Source of the DNA: Cutaneotrichosporon cavernicola
Lineage: Eukaryota; Basidiomycota; Tremellomycetes; Trichosporonales; Trichosporonaceae
DNA length: 64,000 nucleotides
Assembly: GCF_030864355.1 (NCBI RefSeq)
Contig: NC_083393.1
Span: 992,001-1,056,000, forward strand
Direction of reading: 5' to 3'
Shown here: positions 22,376-32,914 of the stretch, one piece after another
Layout: the number at the start of each line of letters is the position of its first letter
Position numbering within the stretch: position 1 is the first letter of the stretch
Position numbers and translations under genes: made by a program
The notes under the pieces: generated by a model
What the model was told of the DNA's origin: nothing
The model's database searches: none
The model's input: the letters and a program-made list of their open reading frames with translations, nothing else

Positions 22376-24231
22376 CTAGTTGGCAAAGTGTTTGAGACTC
22401 CACAACAAAACGGCACCTTTTGTGTTACCAGCCGCCATGTACTCGCCTCCCGAGGAGAACCCAAGGGAGTTGACACGCCCCAATGGAGTCGCATTGGTTG
22501 GCCAGTTGGAGAATGCCGTCCCTGTCGGAAGGTGGTACTGACGTTAGCGATAGTCTCGGTCCAGCGAGCAGGTCACTCACAAGCTTGAGCTGCTTCTGCT
22601 TGGCGGATGACGCCGAGACAAACAGTTCTCCCGAAGGATGGAACGCCATTGTCGAGATCGGCGTTGTCAAGTGCTCGAGCGACTTGAGTGGCTCGACTCC
22701 GCTGTTCGCATCGCTTCTGGTGGACGCGAGTGTGGTAGAGTGATAGATATTAACAATACCGGTCGACGATCTTGTACGTCAGCTGGTTACGGTTAGAGAA
22801 CTCACCCAACAGCGGTGTACTGCGACCGGTACTGGCGAATAAGCTGCCCGCCATACGCGCGGTCATCTTTCCAGCGGCGCACAATCTTCTTCTCCGACAC
22901 GTCCCAGACCTCAACCTCCGCTCCATCACGGCCGCCGAGGACACTGAGCTCAGAGCTGTCCTCACTCCAAGCCAGGTCTGCAACAGTCCCTCCACGACCA
23001 CTCTTCAACTCGGCCACAACGACGCCTGTGCTGCCACCGTGGCTCCACTCCACAATGCTGACGGCTCCACGCCGGCCAGCCACGGCGAGCAGTGTTCCGT
23101 CCGGGGAGAATCGGGTCCGCTCCAACGATTGCGGACTGGTTGGGGTAGGTGCAGAGCCGAATAGGTTTCGTGGAGAGCGAGTGATTGTTTGAGAGACAAG
23201 GTCGTACGTGTAGTAGAACGGCCGTGTGCCAGTGATGAGCAGTGAGGTTCCTGAGGGATGGAAAGACAGGCGAGAAAGGGGGAGGGAGGGAATGTGAAGC
23301 GTCAAGAGAGGCGCGTTGGTGTGGCCGTCAATCTGAGGGTCAGCATGTAGCAAAGAAGAGGTCAACGAACATTGTAGAATCGCACGCGGCGGTCAGTGCC
23401 TGCCGTCGCGAGGACCGGCATCTTGGTCGACGGATGCCAAACCAGGTCGACAATACCCGCGAGACCACTGCTCGAACCTTCTTCGCTGACAGATCCGGCA
23501 TTGGCATTACGAAGGCGCTGGATATCGATGGTTGTGGTTGGAAGAGGGGGCCGTCTGTCGTCGAGAGCGCCGGTATTGATGAACGACGCGGTAGAAGCCA
23601 ACAGGCGCTGCATTGTCGGCAGGTTGTTGTCTGCACGGCTAGAAGCCCAATCGGGCTTGGGATGAAGGCGTTCAAATCTAGTGTGAGTAAGGACATAACC
23701 GGAGAAAGACTCACTGCTCGCGCAACTTGGACCACAGCTCACCCCCGTTCACGCGATCCTCCCCTCCCTTTCCCCTAGCGAGCTTCCGCGTGCGCTTGGA
23801 ACTCTTTAATGAAACAGAAACCGCATCGTCGGCTGGGTCATGCCAGAGCTGCGGCTTCTCGTCTTCTTGGTTTGGTTCTGGTAGAGCCCGAGTGCTCTCC
23901 TCCATGAACTCCACTGTGGGTTCGTTCTCGAACTCGTCTTCCGAGACATCGCCGTCGGTCGCTGTGGGCAAGTCAACCGTGAAAAGCTTCATCGTCAGTC
24001 CCTATCACAGGCTTTCGGTAGGAAACGTACTTCGCTGTCCTGCATCCACCCAAGTCCGGTACCGGTGCCATCATGGTCATCTTGGGAGTTCGATCCAGTT
24101 CTCTGTTGTTTTCTGCTACCGAAGAGGCGAGCCTCAAGCTGCTCTTCCTCGTCCTCCTCATGAGCCCGACGCGAGCGAGACCCGAATGACCTCTTCTTGG
24201 ATCTGTGCAATTTGGCGACGGGTGAACGCAT
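22376..24231 (-). CDS. UTP18: Utp18, WD40 component of the U3 small-subunit processome
   Basis: Nucleolar WD40 protein of the UTP-B complex that works in early 18S rRNA maturation. The first exon ends in GTGLGWMQDSE and splices near 24030 to LFTVDLPTATDGDVSEDEFE. This is a typical Utp18 N-terminus with a basic nucleolar stretch (HRSKKRSFGSRSRRAHEEDE) and acidic patches. FERLHPKPDWAS begins the pre-propeller region. WD repeats are seen as IVDLVWHPSTKMPVLATAGT with DRRVRFYN, LSRLSFHPSGTSLLITGTR, RTRFSPDGTLLAVAGRRG, DLAWSEDSSELSVLGGRDG and MAFHPSGELFVSASS. The last exon, reached by a GTGAGT...CAG intron at about 22540-22586, ends NTKGAVLLWSLKHFAN. About 510-560 residues. Its start codon lies 193 bp from that of the divergent flavodoxin-like gene. 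Confidence 0.92.
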
Positions 24232-24424
24232 GGCCGTTGATGGATGATGGGGAGAGTGAGTGTGTAGTCAACAACATTGGATGGAGTGGACAGAAAATCG
24301 TGCAAGAATATCACGTGACATGGAGCCCCAGTACCCATTTGCTTCCGTCATCCAAACCTCCACCGCGCGTCATTGCTCACGACGCCAGCACCAATGAACA
24401 GAACACCCAGTCTGCGACGTACCA
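24232..24424. promoter_or_regulatory. Short bidirectional promoter UTP18 / flavodoxin-like gene
   Basis: Only 193 bp separate the two divergent start codons, so the core promoters must overlap or adjoin. A tatcacgtga sequence at about 24309-24318 contains the E-box CACGTG-like core cacgtga. No further element is clear. Confidence 0.5.
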
Positions 24425-25120
24425 ATGCGGCCTTCCCTCCGAGCGAACGTGTACACTGCCGCAGTGCGTTCAAGGTTTGTACGACCGTTGGAAGTTAGCT
24501 TCCTTCTTCGACCGGCTCTCCGACACCCCGGCCAAGTGACCCATGGCATCTCAATCCCGCTCTCACAGGGCGTCTCTTGGACAAGGTCCCGACATGCGGC
24601 TGTCTCCTCTGTGACTCAAGACAGCGACACGAAGACTCTCCTCATCGTCTACTACAGTATGACCGACGGTACGAGGCAGATGGCTCAGGCAGCCTATGAG
24701 GCTGCGCAGGATGCGGAGGGCGTCCACACTCGGTTGTTGCGAGCAGAGGATGCTGGGCCCGACGATCTCCTCAACGCGTCCGGCTACATCTTCGCGACTC
24801 CTGAGAACCTTGCAGCAATCGCAGGTGTATTCAAAGCCTTTATCGATCGCACCTACTACCCCGTTCTCGGCAAAGCCAATGGCCGACCGTACGCAGCGAT
24901 GATCTGCGCCGGGAGTGATGGAGAGAACGCCTTGCGTCAACTTGATCGCGTCGCCAAAGGATGGCGCCTGAAGATGATTGCACCTGGCACCATCGTTTGC
25001 ACGCACGCCCAGACACCAGAGCGAATCTATGCCACCAAGAAGATCGGACCAGAAGACCTCGCCCGCTGTGCCGAAATCGGTCAAGCGATGGCGGAGGGCC
25101 TCTCGCTCGGAGTCTTCTAA
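24425..25120 (+). CDS. Flavodoxin-like FMN protein of bacterial type with N-terminal extension
   Basis: A single uninterrupted frame of 231 residues in a window where nearly every other gene is intron-rich. The core from about residue 70 reads TKTLLIVYYSMTDGTRQMAQ, the phosphate-binding P-loop of flavodoxins, followed by RLLRAEDAGPDDLLNASGYI, FATPENLAAIAGVFKAFIDR and RPYAAMICAGSDGENALRQL. It ends IVCTHAQTPERIYATK and AMAEGLSLGVF. This block order matches small bacterial flavodoxin/NAD(P)H-quinone reductase-like proteins better than fungal Wrb or Pst2 proteins. The first 60-70 residues are Arg/Ser-rich without acids in the first 20 and could be a mitochondrial presequence, or could contain an unrecognised short intron. 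Function inferred: FMN-linked electron transfer; substrate unknown. Confidence 0.75.
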   Translation: MRPSLRANVYTAAVRSRFVRPLEVSFLLRPALRHPGQVTHGISIPLSQGVSWTRSRHAAVSSVTQDSDTKTLLIVYYSMTDGTRQMAQAAYEAAQDAEGVHTRLLRAEDAGPDDLLNASGYIFATPENLAAIAGVFKAFIDRTYYPVLGKANGRPYAAMICAGSDGENALRQLDRVAKGWRLKMIAPGTIVCTHAQTPERIYATKKIGPEDLARCAEIGQAMAEGLSLGVF

Positions 25121-28100
25121 TTTCAATGTTGGTGAGGTTCCACGGTGACATCGTTCACTGGCGTTCCACCCACCTTCTCTCGCCTCAGACGCCCCAATCA
25201 TCGAATGACGACTTGGCGTCTGTGGCCTGCAAGTCGCTTCTCGGCCCAGGCAATGCGAGCGGCCTCGGGTATTTCCTCGCCACATCCGTCACTACCGCCT
25301 TCATCCGTCCGTCACCGTCAATCTTTTCGGTTTCTTACGCTCATCCGGCCTGCCATCGAATCCCGCCGCGGCTGTTCTTAATGTTTCCACCAATACACGA
25401 CCGTCTTACCATCGCTGTTAACGCAGTCGCAGTCGCCCTCGTTGCCGCTGCTCAGTCGTCCTCGCTCATATTCTCACAGATATCACTCGCCAGCATTTTC
25501 CCCAGGTCACCTCGCTGTCGCCTTGACGGCCACCCAGCAGTCGTCATCTCAGTTGCCATCACATCGTTCGCTACGGCCTTCGCTGCGGGCGTCCTTGCCT
25601 GTTGTCCTCGTCAACGTTCGATGCTTCTGTCAACCGGTAACTCTTCGATGCCTGTGCCATCGTCACGTCAACCCCTCTCATTGTGTTCATCACCCCTCAC
25701 CATCCACCACCTCCAACTGGTATGTTCCACCACCCGCGCTTGGTCACCCCAGCTTCTAACTAAAGGCACTGGCTAATCCACGTTGCCAGACATGTATACT
25801 CTCCATCGATCTTTGTTTCTACACTGCCGATCTTCATGAGATTCGACCATGTACCCTTTCAACTGACTATATCTCGCCAACCTTTGGAGAGGAAATTGAA
25901 ATTACGCGACCACCCAACTCCTTGCAGCGAGCTGCATCCAAAGCGAATTTCAAACCACAGGGTTCAGCACGTATCGGCTCTGCAGTGCCGTCTGAGATGC
26001 AATTGTTGAACGGGTTCCATTGAAAGCACGGTATTACTAGTCTGGTGGAGAACTCAGGATGCTGTCGTAGAGTCTTGATATCAGAGCGATTAAATAACAA
26101 GCGTCTGGTGTGAGTGACTGCCTGCGTCGTTTCGTTTCACGGACCCAATGCTCTTCCCACACCCTTTGTCCCGAGGATGGTTTGCATCGGCCCTTGATCC
26201 GTTGGGCTGGTCCATTTTGTTAGGTGCATGGTGGATGTCATCCGTGGACTATTGAGATGGCATAAACTGACTGTTCTTCTCAGTAGTAGTGTTAGTGACC
26301 GTCACTCCGAGCCCCTCACATGGCCATGCTGAAACGCTGGGCGGAGGTGTGGATCTAAGAGCCGATCAACGACGTTAGTAGATCATTGTGAATAGTTTAT
26401 CAACATAACAGAGAAGCAAAGTTATAAAAATCAAAGTACAGATCAATATAACGACAAAGTCTGTAGTGTTCGGCATCTGACCATGACCTATATGCGTCAT
26501 CATCGCAAGTAGAGGGTCTCCAATTGCTAGCAGCCGATAGGGCAGAGCTACATTCATCAGGTGAAAAGATTCTGGGCGACATGACAACAGTCATTGTCCG
26601 TTAATGGAGCGGCTGCGATCATCCGCTTCGTCCTATGTGAAAGTTGCACCGTGTCATTCCCATTCCTTGGGCTAGTGCTTCTTGCCTGTACGTTTCTTGC
26701 TACACTCCAAGGTTCTGGGAGACTACCGACTTTGAGCAGTGAGATCTGCATCATTCGCTCAATTTTAGTGAAATAAGCATGTGTGTTCCAGGAAGCAGGA
26801 GACACGACCTGGTTAGACAGTATGGGCACGTCGAATGATTCTGATCAGCTGCGCATCCATGATACGTGCATAATAGTTGGATACAGAACCACTTCGTTAG
26901 TCATTCCCATTCGCCTGAGACAGTGCATCCGCAGAATGACCACCCTCCTGATGCCGGCAGCGAGCTCTGCAATGGCCATATCTTCAAGGTGCAATGAGCC
27001 TTCCGGAATAGCATCAAAATAGTAACTGTCTCTTGCGGTATTTATAACACCGAACAGCCGCGAAAGTTTAAGATTTGAGAGCTCAATGGGAGAGCACTCA
27101 CTTCAAGATCAATGACTTGCAAGGTAACCAAGCTTTCCAAGCAGGATACAATCAGGTATCCGTGATAGGTGCTAGACAGCTTCGTCCACGTGAACCAGCA
27201 CCGTTCACACACTTGGGAAACGGTACTACTCAAGTGCCAGACAGAGAACATTGCCTCAAATAGAACTACGTAGAGGGAGGAGGGAAGCTCCCTGCCGGCC
27301 CATCGCCAGCAGGATGGTTGCGAAGTATGCAACTTCCAGATTCTTATGAAATTAAATTTTATGCAAAGCAAAGCGAGACCTTGGGCGAAGAAGAACGTGC
27401 ACTACCTTTCAATATGTTGGCGAGTTGTTGCTGGTATCACGGTACAAGTGCAGGGAAAGACTTCACTGTGTAGCCTCAACTGAAGAAAGAGAGCACGACA
27501 ATTTTGGCTCAGGAATGCGCATAATTACCTCAACTGGTATTACCAGCTTGTTACCTGGCTCAAGGTTGACATTTCCACAAGCGGTAGTATTTAGCCCACA
27601 ATCTTGATCCGCAATCATTACAATTGCCGCGTTGAATGAAGGCGTGGGGATAAATCAGCGTCCAGCAGCAAATGAACTTTCTGCTCAGAGGCCCACATGT
27701 AAGCGTCTCAGCCCCTCCACGTCTACCAGCTGGGTTCATAAGTTCACTCAGATCTGTCTGAACCTGGACCCTCCAGAGTTCCAGTCAGATAACAATACCA
27801 AACGTGGAAACCTCCATTGGACGAGATGGAGGAATGTCGTTTGTTTTATATACCACGTCAGTATTTAATACATGAAGTCAGGCAAAGTGTTCATCCAGGG
27901 CGGGCAAATTTGGTGTCCATACATTTTCTACCTTTCCAGACACCCATCTCAATTCTGTTTTGAAGCTCACAATGACTGTCGTAATTGTTAGACGAGCACT
28001 CCGATCTGGTTGTGACAGTGCTCGTCTAACAATTACGACTAAACCGGAGTACTAGGGCACGAAGCTTCCTGGAGCTACCCTTTTCCTGGTACAACTATAT

Positions 28101-29752
28101 CAACCGATGGTTGGCCTACCAACTGTTGTCCAACTGTAGACAACTGAAGATGGTTAGAGAGGGGGAGGGGAATTAGTGGTCTCGCGAAGTGAAGGAATTG
28201 GAGCCAGTCAGGCATTGTTGACTTTGTTGAAACCGTCTCACTGGCGAGATGTAACAACCCAGCGCAGTCAAAACACTCAGCCGCCATGAGAGACGACTCT
28301 TAGTAGTGAATTTGATATTCTAGAAATACTGAATGCGCAACGAATGCCCGATGGACAACCGATGATCGGCTGCCAAATGGAATCTATGGTTTCAGAATGA
28401 TGACAGCAAAGTAAATACATCGGTAAAACATATGCTGTGATGGTTAAACTTTGTGTAACGGACAACTAACAATAATACTGTGTACCAACTCACTTTATGC
28501 AACAACTCCTAGACAATCGATAACCCTCAGGAGTGCAATCATATGGCAGTCCCCGTCACGTCTTCAGTGACCAGTACCTAAGCCGGTGAGAAAGCCTTGT
28601 CAACCATGCTGAACAGCACCTACTAATCGTGTTTCGTGGCATATCACAGGGGTTATTCGTTATCACAGGAGCTGTTCGATCTAGAAGCTCTGTTTTAAAG
28701 GATACATTTGTGTTGCGTGTGGAAAAGGAAACGAGCTCCATTTGCGTGGCGAGCCTGTAAAGTAAGAAGGTTTCTCAGTGCTCCACTTCACCAACGCTGT
28801 CTCCGACTATCCCTAGCGCAGTGGAGCTCCGCCAGGAAATCCTCCCTCTGGATGGATGATATATCGTTTTTCTGTTCCGGGACCTGATTGCCATGGGAGT
28901 GAGGTTGGCGAGCAGTGTGTTGTCATCGCTGACTCTCTGCCATGTATGTATTTTATCTGTAGTTCAACAACATCTGAGCCGAGGCGGTGGGAATCAACAA
29001 AGCCTCACACTGAAAGCTGTAAGCGAAATGTCCTCAGGACCATCGTTTTTTTTTTTTCAAATGCTAATGAGATGTGACCGCCGTATCATCAAGCTAGCTA
29101 CGATAATATTGGAAACTTGTACTTACTCTAGTTGTAGTTGTGCACGAGGAAGTATGAGTGGAGTGAGGTAAACATGGGCGAGAAATGACCTGCTGAATGA
29201 ACGGAGACAAGAGGAGGATGACCACTATTCTGCGCTCGGGAAACGTCAACCAACGGTGAATACGAATCCGGTGCATTGCCCAACAACGCCCAGCAAACCC
29301 TCCGCTGTCGTTGTAACACTACCACGATAACGTCCCAGTGTCGAAGCGGAACCGTTGACCATGTGGAATTATGCCGCCTCTCTTGAACGACCTGCATGCT
29401 GTGTAAACTTTACGACCCCCATTTCACTCATTCTGATCACCTTTCTGATGGATTTACACGCATGAACTTGCATTCACGGACAGCTCTCGTCCTAGCCCCC
29501 CCCCCTTGCCCAGGCCGTTGAGTCATCGCTACTCTTCGCCATGTCCGAAGTTGTAGTGGGTGTCAGTGGTACCCAGCCATTGATTGGTTCATTGGACGAT
29601 CTCACTTGTGCGGGAAGGAAGGGAGAATATGCTTCTAGTATCAATTGCCGCTGCAGGCCGCAAGTTGGTTTACATCTGCAGAAGGCTGTTTGTATGCTCA
29701 ACCTGAATACCCTATGAATCAACAGCCCAAGACTCCTTGCCAGGGAGGTCAC
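25121..29752. other. 4.6-kb gene desert, A+T-richer than its surroundings
   Basis: No frame here shows a recognisable protein family. The first 650 bp (to about 25780) are pyrimidine-rich on the plus strand and carry a Ser/Ala-rich open frame of 131 codons (25381-25776) without support. From about 25800 to 29500 the composition turns visibly A+T-richer, stop codons are frequent in all frames and no exon-like block is evident. One perfect inverted repeat lies at 27978-28039 and a T13-like homopolymer near 29045. The last 250 bp precede the thioesterase stop codon. It may be decayed mobile DNA or a large intergenic spacer; I see no transposase or reverse transcriptase motif. Confidence 0.6.
27978..28039. 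repeat. Perfect inverted repeat, 23-bp arms, 16-bp loop
   Basis: Left arm 27978-28000 (gtcgtaattgttag...gcact) is exactly complementary to the right arm 28017-28039 (agtgctcg...attacgac). The loop is 28001-28016. Neither arm extends by base pairing beyond these limits. Such a hairpin could be a tiny non-autonomous element, a palindromic insertion footprint, or a small-RNA precursor. Confidence 0.9.
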
Positions 29753-30750
29753 TTAGAGCCTTGCACTCTCCTTCCTAGCCCTGACGCCGTCTTTCTGAGC
29801 CCTAACGACACCCTCCTGACTGGTGGTGGCGATGAGTACTCCGTCCTGAGTGTACACGCGGCCCACCATCTGCCCGCGGCCTATCGCGAGGTCGACCACC
29901 TGCGTCTCCATTATGTGGAGGATGGGTTGGGAGCCGTCGTAACCGGGCGGAAGCGGGTAGAAGTGAATCGTGTGGTCGATGGTGGCAGCCATACCAAGAG
30001 GGGGGTCAGAGGTGGCGCTCAGCCCAATGGCGCGAACGGAAGTCGCGATTGCCTGTGAGTCGGTCATGTAGCCGATCATGGCCCGAATCTCGTTGTCGTC
30101 CATGCGCCTCCCGTCGAGCTGAGGACAGAGCCACAGCGCACGTTGCGAGAAGTACTGGCCCTCCTGTGGCCGTCCGCTCACGGCCGTCATGACACGTTCG
30201 TTGCTTGCGAGGAACGCTGCTTTGTTCTCCTCGGTGTCGGCCAATCTTCAGTCAGCCTCATCACCGAGGGTCATGTCCACACTCACTTGATGCCGAAGTC
30301 TCCCATGGTGATAATGTGATCCGCCCAACGGTCCTTGTACGATTCTTCGTAGCTCCGAATGTTCTCCGGGAAACTACGCTGCCAGCGCCGTCCTCCTGCC
30401 GGGTCAGGAGGGCGCGAGAAGGACGCTGTCAAGGTAAAGATTGTCTCAGAGTTCTGGATCGCATGGACGATTCGGGTGGAGTAGCTTTTGCCCTCGCGCA
30501 ACCGCTCGACCGCATACGTGACAGACTGGCGCGAGTCACACGGCAGCAGGAAGTATGCGTGCGTAGAGTGCAGGTCCAGACTGTCGACAGTCTTGATCGC
30601 CGCCATAAGTGCTTGCGCGATCACCTGTCCTCCAAAGACGCCCCGGTTACCCGGGGGTGTCCACAGGTTGCGGGCTTTGAAGCACTCGAGGCCCAACAGT
30701 CGCGAAGGGGTTGGGATGACTTCGAGGCTGTTGTTCATCGAGATAGTCAT
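29753..30750 (-). CDS. TES1: Acyl-CoA thioesterase II (TesB type), probably peroxisomal
   Basis: Hydrolyses fatty acyl-CoA to free acid and CoA during peroxisomal beta-oxidation. Two exons (30287-30750 and 29753-30245) sum exactly to 318 residues, normal for the family. The first hot-dog domain shows NRGVFGGQVIAQALMAAIKT and DLHSTHAYFLLPCDSRQSVT; the second shows MAATIDHTIHFYPLPPGYDG and GRGQMVGRVYTQDGVLIATT. SQEGV near the end supplies the conserved Gln, and IDHTIHF the Asp-containing segment used in TesB catalysis. The protein ends in Ala-Arg-Leu, which fits the PTS1 consensus [SAC][KRH][LM]. The Met at 30750 begins the block preceding RLLGLECFKARNLW. It may act with the ABCD transporter at the right end of the window. 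Confidence 0.93.
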
Positions 30751-31797
30751 CGTGATTGTCGATCTTGAGTGCCAAGATGGTAGTAGAGTGTGATCCAGGT
30801 GAAGTTGACGGTTGGATGGCAAGTATTTGCTGGGTCTTGGTGGGCCCAGTCCGGTAAACTCGTTGGTTGAACCGATAGCTGATATCAGGCGGGCAAGGGC
30901 GTCTCGGGTATTTTGGTGTCTCCAACCGGAATTCAAACTGCTTTCTGCATGGCGAGAGAGTTCATCTTCACTTGAGGTTGCGAATCATTGGCTCTGATGG
31001 GTTGCACCACGCTCGGGGCCCTGGTACCATTGTGGCGATGATCAGAGTCGAGAGATCGAGGAAGGTGGCAGGTGGATGAGCACAGCCATTTCGAGCAAGG
31101 TCGTAGTCGCTGAACCGCTTGCCGGTCGTGCACAGGGAGATGAAGCTGATGACCAAGAGTGATAATGGAAAGTGGTGATGAGGAGTTACGACGAGGGTGA
31201 TGAAGAGAGGCCGCGCAACTAGAGATGAGGAAAAGGCCAGCAAGCTCCACCACCCCGGAATGGGAAGTTGATATACAGGATGTTCATGACCGAAATGAAC
31301 TGATGACAACCTTCAGCTACCCAAGCTCAATATGATGAGGTCGAAAGCGTTGTGTCGTGCCCCTAATGGAAGCTGAGAGCTCGGTCGCGACGAAGGACTG
31401 AAAATGATGGGAGTGTCTTTGGTTACCCACGCTAGTGAAGAGACGAGAGATGTAAGAGCTTCGAAGATTTGGTGACCAGGTACGCCGCCGCGAGTTCACC
31501 AGAGGTGAGTGATCAACCCGAGCTGCTTAATTAATGGGAGAGATGAGAACAAGAGAAGAGGAAGATCGAATGGATGACTGATAATATGAGGAGAGAAGTG
31601 AGCAGTCAAGTGAAGTGACCCGGCTCTGCAGTGACCCCACAATTTACAGACTTTGAACTGAACCAAACCGTCCAGTGGCACGTGCTGCCCTACCACTGCT
31701 GACACACTAAAGTCCAAGAACCCTCATCCCTCATCTTGCCCTTGGCATTGCTACAGATCGCATCAAGATATATGTGACCTACAATGCGACAGCTAGC
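30751..31797. other. Intergenic region upstream of thioesterase and downstream of BIM1-like gene
   Basis: About 1.05 kb. The part next to 30750 is the thioesterase promoter. Short frames on the minus strand at 30933-31499 (Ser/His/Leu-rich) are unsupported. I find no RNA gene or repeat. Confidence 0.45.
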
Positions 31798-32598
31798 TTA
31801 CAGTGCGATGGCCAAAGCGGCAACAGCCATAGCAAACAGGCCACCAGAGGCGGCGGCACGGGATGCACCGTTAGGACGCACAGTGGAGGCAGGAGACGAA
31901 GCTGCACCGGTCTGAGAAGTGACCGATGGCCCACTGCTGCGGGTTTTGGTAAACTCGGCGGCAGCATCCTTTGAGCAGGTGTAGTTGGAAGGCACAGTGT
32001 AGTCCGAGAGAAGGACCAGGTCGGTACATTGATAGAGGGGACTATCGCCCTTTGGAGTCAGCTCATGAAAGGTCCTTCTACTGGGAGAGGACGTACCCCG
32101 TTGTACTGAATCTGAAGAGTAATCTGCGAGCCGTTGGTGAGGTTGTAAGGGAGGGCAGAGAAGTCAATGTTCCAACATGACACACCGCTGGCGACCTGCA
32201 CGTCAATGGCGATCAAAGTCATTGATGAACAGAGTGTCCACATACCTGGAAGAAGTTGGACGCCATCATAACGGACGATGTGCCATTGATGGTTGAGTTG
32301 AAGTCGTCCCAAGTCTTAGGATCGGACTGAGTCGACAGGAACGCGTCGACAGTAGCAAGTGGGTGGTGCGAGTCGATCCAGATGGCGGCTCCGTTCAGAG
32401 GAGCAGGCTGACGCTGGGCACTGACCGTGTCAAAGCCGCCGCAGAAAGTGGGCTCCTTGTCCTCGTCAAAACCACGTGTGGGCTGCGAGTCAGTAGATAG
32501 GAGGGGAATGGAGGACCAACCGGGTAGTCGAGCGTGAAGTGAGCACACGCCACGGATGCCAGCAAGGACGATGCGAAGATGGAGGACGTGAGAATCAT
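31798..32598 (-). CDS. BIM1: BIM1-like (X325 family) GPI-anchored copper-binding protein
   Basis: Extracellular copper-binding protein, structurally related to LPMOs but without oxidative polysaccharide cleavage; the Cryptococcus member serves in copper acquisition. The signal peptide MILTSSIFASSLLASVACA should be cut just before His, giving the mature N-terminus HFTLDYP, the copper-brace start. After a 38-base intron the text continues PTRGFDEDKEPTFCGGFDTV. Further exons give NFFQVASGVSCWNIDF, LQIQYNGGDSPLYQCTDLVL and PSNYTCSKD; the Cys residues fit family disulfides. The C-terminus is Ser/Thr-rich and ends in a hydrophobic GPI-signal tail (GLFAMAVAALAIAL). Four exons, about 215-220 residues. 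Asn-X-Ser/Thr sites are frequent. Family call is strong; the exact biological role in this species is inferred. Confidence 0.9.
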
Positions 32599-32914
32599 GA
32601 TGGAAACACGCTCAAAGTCTAATAATTGAAAGAGTAATAGCGGAGTAGAGAAGAAGAGCAAAAATGAGAGAAAGATGAGTTTGCCTTTAATAGTGCAAGG
32701 ATGGACTAACTTGAGCCCACTTCCGATTTACCCTATGGTGACAAACAGGTATGGGGTTCAAATCAACTTGTAATATAATTGGACAGAGATGAATCAACCT
32801 GATCAAGGCATTTGATCCATTTCGCCAGGCACAATCGATAATGACTCTGAGGGGTGCGGCCTTTTGGTTTTGGCTTTGAGCCAACATTCCTTGCATTCTC
32901 CACATCTACTCAAA
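32599..32914. promoter_or_regulatory. Presumed promoter of the BIM1-like gene
   Basis: A 316-bp gap, A+T-rich near 32620-32700 and 32760-32800. I looked for the copper-responsive element core GCTC/GAGC by eye; a tgagc and a tgagcc occur (about 32712 and 32878) but do not form a convincing Cuf1/Mac1 cluster. Confidence 0.4.

Noticed and set aside
24961..25776. 271-codon open frame overlapping the flavodoxin 3' end
   Set aside because: The first half is an alternative frame of the flavodoxin-like gene and the rest is low-complexity Ser/Pro text without homology.
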